Of a DNA stretch of 64,000 nt, positions 50,783 to 60,641 are shown in pieces. How positions within the stretch are numbered: position 1 is the first letter of the stretch; each line of letters opens with the position of its first letter. The stretch comes from Aurantiochytrium sp. KH105 (taxonomy: Eukaryota > Sar > Bigyra > Thraustochytrida > Thraustochytriidae). The translations under genes and the position numbers were made by a program. Where the stretch lies: assembly GCA_003116975.1 (NCBI GenBank), contig BGKB01000003.1, positions 186,001-250,000 of the forward strand. Reading direction: 5' to 3'. The notes under the pieces were generated by a model. That model was not told the DNA's origin. It saw only the letters and a program-made list of their open reading frames with translations, and searched no databases.

Positions 50783-52531
50783 CTAAAAGGCCTGATTTGC
50801 TGCCTGCTCAATGTGCAAAGCATTCAGATCGTCAATAAATCGGCCGCACTCCTCGCGTTCAGACTGAAAATCAGTCTCGAGCTCCTTCTCCGTGATAAAT
50901 TCCATGAGATGAAAAATGTTCTGCTCGTAGTGCCGCAGCTTCTGTTCCAGCCCCTCAATCATGCGTGCGGTCTCGTTATCAGCCAGCATATTCTTCCGCT
51001 TGTCATGCTTTTGCTTGACAAGTGCGACTTGAGAACGCATGTGGTCGCGCCGCCGCTGATAGCCAGCGCGTAACTCCAAAAGTTCCTCGCGCGTTGCATC
51101 TGCCTGCTCGCGAAGTTCGTCAATCTTAACAAACTGAACCATCTCGCTCTTCATGACCGCGATGCGCTCTGTAAGCGACTTGAGTTCCACTTCAATCTTT
51201 TCGTCAAGCGTGTTGATCTTATCGAGCTCTCCGCGCCGTTTCTCGAGCTCCTTTTCGAGCTGCTCCATGGTCGACGCGCTGCTCTCGAGTTGCCGCTTTT
51301 TGAAAGTAAGTGCGTCTTTCATCTCAGAGTACTGCTCTTCGCTCGGAAGGTTCTCGCTCTGTGCAAGGTGACGCGAAGTGTGCTCAAGGAGACCGACCAC
51401 CATCTTTTGCGCGCGTTTCTGCTCCTCAAGTTCGCGAACCATTTGCTCTTCAAAGGTGTCAAGAAATTCGCTCATTTCGCGGTCTCGCTCTTCGAGAGCG
51501 GCATACTTTTGAGCTTCGCTTGCCCCACCCGCGCCACCACCAGACTTGCGCTCGTCAAGCTCGGCTTGCACTTCGGCGATCTGTCGACGCTTGTCGCGGC
51601 ACTCGTCCTCGGCGTCATCGATTTGCTTGCCAAGATCCTGGATTTTTTGATTGTCTTGTTTGACCTTGTCCAGGAGCCGTGCCCGCGCTTCCTCGGGGGT
51701 TAATTTGCTCGTTTCCAGCTCCGTCTCCAGGTTTTCCTTTTCACGACGAAGGCCGTCCAGCTGCCTCGAAAGCTGTTTAAAGTCTTCGCGCAGATGGTCA
51801 TTGTCGAGAGCAGCTTCACCTTGGCGGACGCGCTTCAACACACTTTCCAGCTCGTTGCGACGGTTCTCGACGGCGCGACCCAGACTCTGGCTTTCGGCCG
51901 CCAGCTGCATGTACCGACTGCGATCGTCTTCGTTCAGCTGGCTCACTTTGTACTCTTCCATCTTGCGCATTTTATCCATCTTCTCCTCATACGAGCGAAT
52001 GGCTGCGTCGCAATTCTGCCGCTCCATGAAGATTGCGTCAACCTGCTGCTTTTCCTGTTTGTTCCGGTGCGCCAGCTGCTGCTGGTATGCGCGGACATCT
52101 TCGGGGTCTGTGCTGTCTCGTGCCTTGTCCATGGCCAAGTTATGATCAGCGAGGTTTCCCTCTAGATTACGGACCAATTTGATCAGGTCTTCGTACTGAC
52201 GCTCATACTTCATGTAGCTGCTATTGTCGGCCTGAAAGCGATCGCTTTCTTTCTTGAGCTTTTTCGTCTCAGCGCTGATTTCTGTACACTTGTTGCGAAG
52301 CAACGTAATGTAGTACGAGGTGTCTTGCACCTGGCGCTTCGGGCCGGCAGTGCCGACGCGCATTCCACCCATGCCATGCTGCGTCACGGGACGATCTGCG
52401 ACGTTCACGTTCGTGTTCAATCCTACGCCTTGATAGTTGACCGCATTCGCATTGCCTGTGCGGAGGTTTCCCGTGCGAAGACCGCTTCTGGACACGCCGC
52501 CGCGACTCGACGGCCTGCCATAGCTGTCCAT
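50783..52531 (-). CDS. IFT74: Intraflagellar transport protein 74
   Basis: A 582-residue coiled-coil protein, close to the size of animal IFT74. The diagnostic block is at 46-90: VADRPVTQHGMGGMRVGT then GPKRQVQDTSYYITLLRNK, matching the IFT74 N-terminal block, preceded by the Arg/Gly/Ser-rich basic head that contacts tubulin tails with IFT81. The rest is coiled coil (about 75-550), including DAIFMERQNCDAAIRSYEEK, EFLDTFEEQMVRELEEQKRA and ALTFKKRQLESSASTMEQLE. IFT74 pairs with IFT81 in the IFT-B core, so the organism builds cilia or flagella. The frame extends upstream, but 52531 (MDSYGRPSSRGG) fits the family start. Converges on ERV41/46 with 138 bases between stops. Confidence 0.95.
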   Translation of the reverse strand: MDSYGRPSSRGGVSRSGLRTGNLRTGNANAVNYQGVGLNTNVNVADRPVTQHGMGGMRVGTAGPKRQVQDTSYYITLLRNKCTEISAETKKLKKESDRFQADNSSYMKYERQYEDLIKLVRNLEGNLADHNLAMDKARDSTDPEDVRAYQQQLAHRNKQEKQQVDAIFMERQNCDAAIRSYEEKMDKMRKMEEYKVSQLNEDDRSRYMQLAAESQSLGRAVENRRNELESVLKRVRQGEAALDNDHLREDFKQLSRQLDGLRREKENLETELETSKLTPEEARARLLDKVKQDNQKIQDLGKQIDDAEDECRDKRRQIAEVQAELDERKSGGGAGGASEAQKYAALEERDREMSEFLDTFEEQMVRELEEQKRAQKMVVGLLEHTSRHLAQSENLPSEEQYSEMKDALTFKKRQLESSASTMEQLEKELEKRRGELDKINTLDEKIEVELKSLTERIAVMKSEMVQFVKIDELREQADATREELLELRAGYQRRRDHMRSQVALVKQKHDKRKNMLADNETARMIEGLEQKLRHYEQNIFHLMEFITEKELETDFQSEREECGRFIDDLNALHIEQAANQAF

Positions 52532-53242
52532 TGTATTCGCGCACTCTCGCTGGCAGCCTCGCTGGCTGTGGCAATCGATGTACGGACAAAGCTGCGCAGG
52601 CAGAGCCGCTCCGCTCGCTCGCTTGGTGCACGTCCTTTTCCCAAAGCGACGGCGTGGCCAGCCTTGTTTGCTTTGCACGCAAAGCTCCCGCGCTCTCGGG
52701 CCCAAACCGCGCCGTCTACAAGTCCAGGCAGTCCTCACTCACTCAAGACGCCTAGACTCCCGGCGGGCAAACTCGCTTCTATTTGGCCATGAGCGGAAAG
52801 AGGCCCAACGGTCCTTGATAAAGGGTCTATCACATGGTTTCTGGCGCCGCAAGTACGTTTTCCACTCTACAGTGAAACTCTTCCCCATCCAAGTGCGTAA
52901 AGACGCGCTGCAAGTGGAGCAAAAGCGCAAGTGAAGAATACCAACTTGGACAAAAGCCAGCGCAAAGTGAAAAAATTCCGCGGAAAGTAAGATATGGACG
53001 GCGAAAGTCAACCTCCGGCGAGGCAAAGAGGAAAAAAGATTTTCGTCCATCGCTGACAGCCAGACTGTCTCCGCGAAGACGCGCTCGCGCGGTCGAGGGC
53101 ACGCGCGCGTGTGCACGCTCGGGAGACCTGGCGCCGTCCAGGGGTAGACGCGTTTCGTGTCTCTGCGCTTGGTCGCGCACGCCGCCGCACTTGTGCAGGG
53201 AGGCGAGAAGTCGCGTGAGAAGGAAGCGCAAGAGCCGACACC
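52532..53242. other. Divergent promoter region of IFT74 and AP-1 sigma
   Basis: No credible gene; frames are Arg/Ala/Ser-rich. It must hold both promoters. Confidence 0.6.
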
Positions 53243-53844
53243 ATGGGCGTCGAGGTCATGCTGCTCGTGAGCCGCCAGGGCAAGGTGCGGCTTACCAAGT
53301 TCTACAAGGCATACGAGAAGAAGGAGAAGGCACGCATTGTGCGCGAGATCTCTTCCATGGTGCTTAGCCGCCCCAACAAGCTCTGCAGCTTTCTTGCATG
53401 GCGAACAGGGACCATTGTGTACAAGCGCTACGCTGTAAGTTTGCATCACTCACGCACGGGTAAAAATGACTACGAAATCAAATCGTCATATGTGCGCGTG
53501 CGCGCAAGGGCAAGAACCAAAACTGACATTGGGCAAATTTAACTGCCGCGCAGAGCCTCTACTTTATCACCGTTATTGACAACAAATCGAACGAGCTGCT
53601 GCAGCTCGAACAGATCCACTTGTACGTAGAGATTCTCGACAGATACTTTGGCAACGTTTGCGAGCTCGACGTGATCTTTAATTTCAATCGGTGCTACCAC
53701 ATTTTGGATGAGCTCTTATTGGGCGGAGAGCTCGAGGAGACGAGTAAGCGAGAAGTTCTCCGCGTTGCTGCCGCGCAGGACGAGCTCGTGGAGGATGACA
53801 TCAAGAAGGAAACGCCTCTGAACCGCTTCAAGCTCAAGGCCTAA
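53243..53844 (+). CDS. AP1S: AP-1 clathrin adaptor sigma subunit; exons 53243-53434 and 53554-53844
   Basis: Two exons give 160 residues, the family size. Exon 1 ends at KRYA (53434) with donor GTAAGT; exon 2 starts [20 protein letters not shown] after CAG (53554), phase 0, so the intron is 119 bases. Signature: [90 protein letters not shown] (each broken here only for display). The [16 protein letters not shown] stretch and [12 protein letters not shown] favour AP-1 over AP-2/AP-3 sigma, which is a family-memory call. It sorts cargo at the trans-Golgi/endosomes. Intron contains a CG/TG-alternating tract. Confidence 0.95.
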
Positions 53845-54239
53845 ATAGTCTGCGTAGTACTCTAAGATGAAATACCAACTGGAAAATTCAGAGAAAAAAT
53901 TATCGAGGACGAAATGGGCCGTTGCTGTTTCACGAAAAGAAAAAATCATGCAAACGGTTCTGTTTCTGCGGCATCACGGTAAAACTGAATACAGGACGGC
54001 CATCAGCGATCGTAAATCCTCACAGGCGCGACTAGAGCATGTGCGGATCCCTTGCATGTCAGTCACAGAAGCCTTTTCCATTGCAAAAAAAAGCAAGAGT
54101 ACTGCTCAACGAAGTGTCGCGAAGTGAAGGCCTCTTGACGAGTTTAAAAGATATTAATGACACCTGCGCGCGTGCGCGCGTGCGTGTGTGAGAGAGACCA
54201 GGTTGTTCGCTCGGGAAAATGGCCAACCTTAGCCTTAGG
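53845..54239. other. Convergent intergenic region
   Basis: Between AP-1 sigma and LST8. A CG/TG-alternating tract near 54165-54190 is the only notable feature. Confidence 0.6.
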
Positions 54240-55178
54240 CTAGTCCAGACTGGAATCGTTGAGAGCAACCGCGACGATGGCCTTGGTATGACCCGTGTAG
54301 TGATGTACCATTTCCCCATCGCTCACCTGCCAAAGACGCGCGCGGCCATCTGACGATGCAGACGCCAAAAACGATGAATCCGCCGAGAAAGCAATGTCAT
54401 GCACCCAGCGTTGATGTTCGGCTAGAATTTTGTCGAGCGTAAAGTCTGGCAGACGCCACAACTTGACTGTGTGATCAGCAGAAGCTGTTGCGAGTAGCTT
54501 GCGGTCGGGGCTAATGAGGCACTTGAGGCTATATGTGTCATGGACCTTTTTCGCGAGTGGGGTTTGATCTCCTAGCGAGTAACAGCTCTGATGGTCGTCC
54601 ATGAGCCAGAGAAAGCAATGCCCGACATTATTACAGGCCGCGACCATGCTCCCGTTCGATGCCACGGAAACGGAACGCATCGCAATGTCATCTGTTTCGG
54701 GCTTGCTTTGCGCGATGCATTTGTCCGCAGGAAGGTCCCAAACCCGAATGGTCCCGTTCTGGTCGGCAGAGATCAGCTGCGCCTGATTTGGATGCAAAGC
54801 AACAGACGTGATGCCTACTTTGTCCTTATTTTCGTAATTGCGCTGCACTGCGGCTGATCGGGTGTCGAATATTTTGATTGTTCCATCCTCCGATCCACTA
54901 TACACCCATCGCGAATGATTTGGAAAACCTACAGCTGTCACGTTTGACGTGTGGCCTTCGAATTCGGTCACCGGGTTCGGATTGTTCGTGCTTGTCTCGA
55001 ACATGCGAATCTTGGGGTTGCCGCCCGCGACGAGGTGTAGCTTGTCCGGGGAGACGGCGAGCACATTGACCTGGGAGTCTGGAAAGTTCACGCTCCGCGT
55101 GCTCGTCCCCGTCGAGACATCCCAGAAATTGATCTGCGACCCGTACCCGGCCGTCGCCAGCACCACGCCAGCAGCCAT
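54240..55178 (-). CDS. LST8: LST8/mLST8, WD40 subunit of TOR complexes
   Basis: A 312-residue seven-bladed WD40 protein, the family size. Hallmarks: VVLATAGYGSQINFWDVSTG, SQVNVLAVSPDKLHLVAGGN then PKIRMFETSTNNPNPV, GHTSNVTAVGFPNHSRWVYS, GSEDGTIKIFDTR, LHPNQAQLISADQNGTIRVW, KCLISPDRKLLATASADHTV then KLWRLPDFTLDKILAEHQRW. LST8 binds the TOR kinase domain in TORC1 and TORC2, so a TOR pathway is implied. The first ATG (55178, MAAGVVLA) follows a GAGCAAAGCAAAGCAGAGC leader. It is divergent from the cryptochrome/photolyase gene. Confidence 0.95.
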   Translation of the reverse strand: MAAGVVLATAGYGSQINFWDVSTGTSTRSVNFPDSQVNVLAVSPDKLHLVAGGNPKIRMFETSTNNPNPVTEFEGHTSNVTAVGFPNHSRWVYSGSEDGTIKIFDTRSAAVQRNYENKDKVGITSVALHPNQAQLISADQNGTIRVWDLPADKCIAQSKPETDDIAMRSVSVASNGSMVAACNNVGHCFLWLMDDHQSCYSLGDQTPLAKKVHDTYSLKCLISPDRKLLATASADHTVKLWRLPDFTLDKILAEHQRWVHDIAFSADSSFLASASSDGRARLWQVSDGEMVHHYTGHTKAIVAVALNDSSLD

Positions 55179-55759
55179 ACTTTGCTCTGCTTTGCTTTGC
55201 TCCACACTATGCTCAGCTCGTGTGGCCCTTTCCTCTCGCCTGGATGGTCGTCGCCGCAGCCCTTGTCCTCGTCCGCGCCGCCGTGGCCGTCGGAAAAGAT
55301 ACCCAAGGCGCGAGCCAGCTTTCTCTCCTCGGCGTAGCCGCCGCGAGGCGCAGCCTCAGAGCCGGGCCTCCTCGACGCCGGTCGCGCAGCACGGCGCCCT
55401 CCCCTCGCCTCGCCTCGGCCCTGCGCTCGGCTCGAGGCCCTCGAGCAGAGTCGGAAAGCAGGCGCGATCTCGACGAGCGCCTTGTCCAAAATAGTCACCG
55501 ACTCCGCGCCGCCGACGCTAAGGGGGCGCGGGCCTCGAGGCAGACCCCGACGCCGCGTTGGCCGAGGCGACCGCGCGCGACGGAGCCCAGGCCGCGAGCG
55601 AGCAGTCTCGAATCGAGTTGGACGTCCTCGCGCCGAGAGCTGCGCAGCGCGAACTGGGACTGCTGCTGGTCGCTCGCCTTGTTTGCCTTGTCTGGGAGCT
55701 CGTTCTCGTGCAGCTCCTGGTACAAGTCGTGCTTGGTGCTGCAAGGATTCCTTGGCACG
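55179..55759. promoter_or_regulatory. Bidirectional region between LST8 and the photolyase/cryptochrome
   Basis: On the LST8 side it has the AGCAAAGC leader (55180-55202). The photolyase frame is open through this whole region (180 codons), first ATG 55244 with a hydrophobic Val/Ala/Leu start, so a longer isoform is possible; the rest of that stretch is Arg/Ser/Ala-rich. Confidence 0.45.
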
Positions 55760-57379
55760 ATGCCGAGCGCGCAAACCAAGATTCTTTGGCTGCGCAAGAC
55801 GTTGCGCATGCATGACAACCCGACGCTCAAGGCGTGTATGGAGGATGCCAGCACAGTGCTGCCCGTGTACGTCTTGGACAAATGGCACTCGAATCCCCAA
55901 AATGTGGGCGATGTGCGCTTCGAGTTCATCATGGAAAGCCTGCGGAATCTCGACGAGAAATTCAAGAAATGCGGCGTGGACACCGGAGTGATCTTCGTTC
56001 GCGGCGAGCCGGAAAAGGTTCTGCCCAAGATTTGGGAAGCCGTTGATGCCAAAGCGATTGGCTTCGATACCTCCGAGGAGGCGGAAAAACACTCGCAAAA
56101 GACAGACGAAGACGTGGCGAGTCTCGCGAACAAGGCAGACGTTAAAGTCATCGACGAACCGGCCCACTGGATGCATCCTCCGGGGCTTTACGAGAGACAC
56201 ATGAATGGCGGCGAGGTTCCAACGACAATGAGCTCCTTTGAGACCCTCTTTAGCCAGTGTGGGTCCGTGCGCGAGCCTCTGACTGCGCCCAAGTCCATTC
56301 CTTACGACGAAGGCACGGCCGACAAGGCTCTTGACGCCATTCGCAAGGCCCTCGATGTCGAGGACCTCACAGTGCCCAAGAGCGGGGACAACAAGTTTTA
56401 CAAGGGACTCAAGCGCGAACAGCGCAAGCTTCGGTTTCCCGGCGGAGAAGACGAGGCTCTGAAAAGACTCGAGAAGGTCGTCGAAAAGCAGCCGGACTGG
56501 GTCGCGAGCTTCGAAAAGCCCAAAACAGCACCCACAGGGCTCGAGCCGCAGACCACCGTGCTCTCGCCGTACCTGAATGCAGGCTGCCTGAGCTTGCGTC
56601 GCGCGTGGCACGCCGTGAAGAAGGCCGAAAAGGACGCCAAGGGCAAGCCTACGCAGCCGCCCACCTCGCTCGCCGGCCAGCTTCTCTGGCGCGAACACTG
56701 GCTCACAATTGGCTACTTTACCGAGGAAGACATTAGCAAGATGAAGGGCAATCCGTTGGCTCGCCAAATCGACTGGGACTGGAATAATGACGCCAAGGAA
56801 CTCTTTGCCAAATGGGAAGCAGGCGAGACTGGCTACCCCTTCATTGACGCGATCATGACCCAGCTGCGCGAGGAGGGCTGGATTCACCATTTGGCGCGCC
56901 ACATGGTCGCCTGCTTTCTCACACGTGGCGATTGCTTTGTGAGCTGGGAAAAGGGCTTTGACGTTTTCGACCGTTTGCTTATTGACGCCGACTGGAGCGT
57001 GAACAGCTGCAATTGGATGTGGCTCAGCTGCTCTGCCTTCTTTTACCAGTACTTTCGGTGCTATTCGCCCATCTCTTTTGGGAAGAAGTGGGACCCGGAT
57101 GGAGATTACATTCGAAAATATGTGCCTGCGCTCAAGGACATGCCGAAAAAGTACATTTATGAGCCTTGGAAGGCGCCTCGTGAAGTTCAGGAAGAGGCAA
57201 AATGCATCATTGGCAAGGACTACCCCGAGCGAATCATCGAAGACCATACCGCCACGTCGAAGGAGAACATGAACCGCATCAAGGAGGCTTACGATCGTTA
57301 TAAGTCGGGCAACAAACGCAAGTCGTCCGCCTCGTCCGACTCCTCCGGCTCTTCCAAAAAGCAATCCAAGAAAAACTAA
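55760..57379 (+). CDS. (6-4) photolyase / animal-type cryptochrome
   Basis: A 539-residue flavoprotein of the cryptochrome/photolyase family. The N-terminal Rossmann part starts ILWLRKTLRMHDNPTLKACM (antenna-binding alpha/beta domain). The FAD domain shows FEKPKTAPTGLEPQTTVLSP, LLWREHWLTIGYFTEEDISK, GYPFIDAIMTQLREEGWIHH, LARHMVACFLTRGDCFVSWE and DADWSVNSCNWMWLSCSAFF. IHHLARH keeps the two His of (6-4) photolyases, and the Asn before SCNWMW is the flavin-N5 Asn typical of (6-4) enzymes and animal cryptochromes, not plant CRY. The Ser/Lys tail (about 515-539) may carry a nuclear signal. DNA repair or light signalling cannot be told from sequence. Start: ATG 55760 precedes the family N-terminus. 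Confidence 0.92.
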   Translation: MPSAQTKILWLRKTLRMHDNPTLKACMEDASTVLPVYVLDKWHSNPQNVGDVRFEFIMESLRNLDEKFKKCGVDTGVIFVRGEPEKVLPKIWEAVDAKAIGFDTSEEAEKHSQKTDEDVASLANKADVKVIDEPAHWMHPPGLYERHMNGGEVPTTMSSFETLFSQCGSVREPLTAPKSIPYDEGTADKALDAIRKALDVEDLTVPKSGDNKFYKGLKREQRKLRFPGGEDEALKRLEKVVEKQPDWVASFEKPKTAPTGLEPQTTVLSPYLNAGCLSLRRAWHAVKKAEKDAKGKPTQPPTSLAGQLLWREHWLTIGYFTEEDISKMKGNPLARQIDWDWNNDAKELFAKWEAGETGYPFIDAIMTQLREEGWIHHLARHMVACFLTRGDCFVSWEKGFDVFDRLLIDADWSVNSCNWMWLSCSAFFYQYFRCYSPISFGKKWDPDGDYIRKYVPALKDMPKKYIYEPWKAPREVQEEAKCIIGKDYPERIIEDHTATSKENMNRIKEAYDRYKSGNKRKSSASSDSSGSSKKQSKKN

Positions 57380-57991
57380 AGCTTCGCCAAGAATAACGAA
57401 CTGAGATTTTCGTTTTTTGTAGATGGAGTATCAACTTTGTTGACGACTCGTGCACCAGCCTCATCCAGCAAAGTCAAGTAGCTAAAGTACCACCTTTCTT
57501 TACGGCTCTTACATGAGCCACAGCGAGTTTGATACGACGTACTACTCTCGGTAAAGTCAGTTCTTGCACCAGTTGTAGCGTTGACAAAGGTTTAGTTTGC
57601 CTTGTCTGACCTCTTGGTTGATCTAAGAGACAGTCACACAAGCCACGTGGTCTTTCAAAAGGGAGCTGTTCGAAATCTGGTCAGTGGCCAGTCACTCAAA
57701 GAGCGATGTATACATCACGCCATCGATTCGAGTCTCGCCTATCCGCATGCTCGAACGCGGTGTCTGTTCACGCACAGATCGATGATCACGCGGTCGATGG
57801 AAGCCAGGCTACCAGTGGAGAGCTTAAGCTCTTCTGCAGCTGCATGGCGCTGCATCTCGCAACGAAAGCCGCATCTTTAAAATTTTAAAAACTTGACAGT
57901 GTGTTCGGGGCGTTCACAGCGGCCTCTTGTCGCTCCAGCTCACAGAGCTCTTGTCCAGAATGAGTTTGCCATCGGCTCGGTTTCCGAGCCA

Positions 57992-58034
57992 CCTGGCTGG
58001 CTGCCTGGCTGCTTGGCTGGCTGCCTGGCTGGCA
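57992..58034. repeat. (CTGG/CTGCCTGG)n repeat
   Basis: Alternating CTGG, CTGC and CTTGG units. Confidence 0.8.
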
Positions 58035-58470
58035 GAGACCAACGACACGACACCGCCGCTGCCGGCCGGTCGCCTATCCATCGATCCATCCACCCGTCTC
58101 GTCCACCAACCTGTCCGCGCACAGCCGTTTGGCCCCTCCCGCACGAGGTTGTTCACGCATGTTGGTCGCGTTTCAAGTGCAAACTAGCTAGTAGCGAAAG
58201 ACAGTCGGCTCGTGCGCTCGATCGAATCGCGCGTTCGGCTCGCCTCGCCTCTCGCTTCGCTCTCTACAGCCAGCCAGGGTTTCGGTCGCGATCTTGTCTC
58301 GCGCGCCAGGCCCCGGATTATCCCTCTCCCGGGTTCTTACGAAGCACGGGCCCCTCCCGGCTTCGCGAAGCGCGAGCCCCTCGCGCCTCGCGAAGCGGCC
58401 GCTGCATCGACAGACACGCGGCCCCGCGGCGGCCCCACCGCCCTCTATCGCCCTACGCCCTCTACACCGT

Positions 58471-58503
58471 CTGCGGTGGCTGCGGTGGCTGCGGTGGCTG
58501 CGG
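58471..58503. repeat. 9-base repeat (CTGCGGTGG)n
   Basis: Three to four perfect units. Confidence 0.9.
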
Positions 58504-59480
58504 GATCCGCTGCGACGGGCAGCCGCGCGAGCGGAACGAGGGCCTAGCGCGTCCTCGGTTTCTTGCTGGACGCCAACCCCGCGCGCCTGCTCCGCATTGA
58601 CACGGACAACCCCACGCTCTACGTCTCTGTCCAGCCGCCGCGTCTGTCCGCCCGGACACCTTCCCGGTTCCCGGTCGGCCTCGCGCCGGCAAGCAGGGAC
58701 GCGATGCAGCGGCGATCGCGGCAGGCAAGCCACGCCATGGCAGGCCAGTCGACGCAAAAGCGTACACCGTGGAGACTTGTTCGCTGCTGCAGCTGCATCA
58801 CGCGCGCGTCTTTCTGGTCTTTCTCGCGGCGCGATCGCCTCGCCTCGCCTCGCCTCGCGTCGCCTCCGTCGGGGGTAGACCTTGCTCGCCGCGCGTCGGC
58901 CTCGGGGCCACGCTCAGGGCAGGCGATTCCCGACGCGGAAGCGTCCACACGGGGAAGGCGGCCGGCGGGGCGCGAGCTCCCCTTCCGCGCGCTCGTGCCA
59001 GGCAACGCGGCCCACAAGAGGCTTTTTGCGGTAGGCTCCCGCTGTATGGTCCATGTTCGCACGAGTTGCTGCAGGCCCGGCGGCGTGCTGGAGGCCGCGG
59101 CTGCGGTAGCCGCTGCAGGCTGCTGCTGGCTGCCGCCGACGCGGCTGGCGAGCGGCACCGCAAGGGGGGGGAGCAGCACCTGCGAGGAGCGTCCAGGACG
59201 AGCTCGCGGCAGCGGCGCGAAGGTTTCTCGGGCTAACTGCGAGTAGGGCTCTGTACGAAGAAAACTCGAAAGAAAGACTGCCCCTACTGTAATTGCCAGG
59301 CGCCGCGGCGATCCCGCAGCTGTAAGGTATGCGCTCTTGCGGGGGCGCGTGTGGGGAGAATCTGAAAGAAGCGAAAGACAGGAAGCCGGGCGACGCCGCC
59401 ATGCCCTGCGGCTCCTGCGCGGCAGACCGCCGCCTTTGGCTGCAGAGCGGATTCCACGCGCGGAGAAAGCCGACCGGAGG

Positions 59481-60641
59481 ATGAGCGAACAGGGGTCGAG
59501 CAGCGCCGCTGGGCCCTGGCGAGGGACCGAGGAGGCCACGGAGCGGAGGCAGATGCAGAGGGCTTGCGAGGCCCGCTCGTCGACGGTGGAAAAGGACGCC
59601 TCGGAGCCCCCTTGCAACGAGGTACCTAACGAGAAGGACTCCCAAGAGGTCGTCGAGGTGGGCGCGAAGGAAGTAGACGTTAAAGAGGCGGAGACCGACG
59701 TGCAGGCCCTCGAGGAAGAGCAAGAGGGAGAGGAAGAGGTCTTTTGGCATTGCGGTCTGTCCCTCGCTGGTCAATTCGGCGTGCGTCTTAATCAACGGGC
59801 GCTTACCAAGGGCGTCATAATCAAGCGGCTAACGGAGGAACGTAAACCTCCGTCGAAAGAGCTTGATGTGCTGCAAAACGAGGTGATGCGCAAGAGCCCC
59901 TTCATCGTTGACCTGATTTGTGTGATTCATGTTGAGTCGTGCAAACACCTTGTTCTTGAGAACTGCATCTTTGGCGACCTCACGCACGTGTGGAATGCGC
60001 GCGGGCTTTTGACGATCTCGCAGACTATGCGTCTCGCTGCAGAAGTATCGCTTGGTCTCGAGGCCTTGCACAGTCAAGGGTATATTCATGGCGACATCAA
60101 GCCGGAAAACATTTGCTTTGACGTTTCAGGCCATGTAAAAATCATAGACTTTGGACTATCCCAAGTGGTCCAAGTTGCAACACGCGCGGCCACGCGATCA
60201 AAACCCTGGGCAGTCGTAAGAGGATCTGGCACGCTCAATTATGCCTCTCCGGAGGTCCTCAGTCGCGAAGCACATCGATTCGAATGTGACTGGTGGGCTT
60301 TGGGGGTCCTTTTATACGAGTGCGTTTCGGGCCTGACACCCTGGACTGCACCGGTGGATGATCCACAAGCTATCTGTGACGAGATTTGCACCCAGGATGT
60401 CACTTTTCAGGATATCTTTGACTCAATTCCAGAGATTGTGGATTTGATTCGAGGCCTCTTGCAGCGGATCCCAGCTCAACGATTTGGTTGCAGTGGGCTT
60501 TGTGGTGCCTTCAAGGCACATCCTGCATGGGCTCTCGCTGCAACTGCTGACGCCGGCATTGTGTCCAAAATTTGGAGCTGGTCGCTTGTCCAACGCCGCG
60601 AGTTGCCAATCTTGAGTGAGGCGTTGACCGTCTCACTCTAA
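59481..60641 (+). CDS. Small AGC-like kinase with HGD loop and acidic N-terminus (kinase C)
   Basis: A 386-residue protein. Residues 1-88 are acidic and probably disordered (EVVEVGAKEVDVKEAETDVQ). The kinase domain follows (about 90-370): no clear glycine loop, Lys115 (VIIKRL), HGDIKPEN at 203-210, DFG at 223-225, NYASPEVLS, CDWWALGVLLYE. Its end (HPAWALAATADAG and SKIWSWSLVQRREL) resembles the post-kinase Trp segment of AGC kinases. It shares the HGD loop and the GTLNYASPEV-like strand with kinases A and B, so the three are likely paralogues. The longer frame starts with TTG; 59481 is the first ATG (MSEQGSSS). Confidence 0.88.
   Translation: MSEQGSSSAAGPWRGTEEATERRQMQRACEARSSTVEKDASEPPCNEVPNEKDSQEVVEVGAKEVDVKEAETDVQALEEEQEGEEEVFWHCGLSLAGQFGVRLNQRALTKGVIIKRLTEERKPPSKELDVLQNEVMRKSPFIVDLICVIHVESCKHLVLENCIFGDLTHVWNARGLLTISQTMRLAAEVSLGLEALHSQGYIHGDIKPENICFDVSGHVKIIDFGLSQVVQVATRAATRSKPWAVVRGSGTLNYASPEVLSREAHRFECDWWALGVLLYECVSGLTPWTAPVDDPQAICDEICTQDVTFQDIFDSIPEIVDLIRGLLQRIPAQRFGCSGLCGAFKAHPAWALAATADAGIVSKIWSWSLVQRRELPILSEALTVSL

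Larger units (their letters stand above)
57380..59480. other. Repeat-rich non-coding region before kinase C
   Basis: It contains a CTGG/CTGCCTGG repeat (57992), a CTGCGGTGG repeat (58471), CGCCT runs near 58838 and Arg/Ser/Pro-rich open frames on both strands, none credible. The right end must carry the kinase C promoter. Confidence 0.55.

Noticed and set aside
57700..57760. tRNA-like GATTCGAGTCTCG
   Set aside because: Flanks do not pair into a T-arm or acceptor stem.
58619..59617. 332-codon minus-strand frame
   Set aside because: It overlaps the kinase C 5' end antisense and is Arg/Ser/Pro-rich without a domain.
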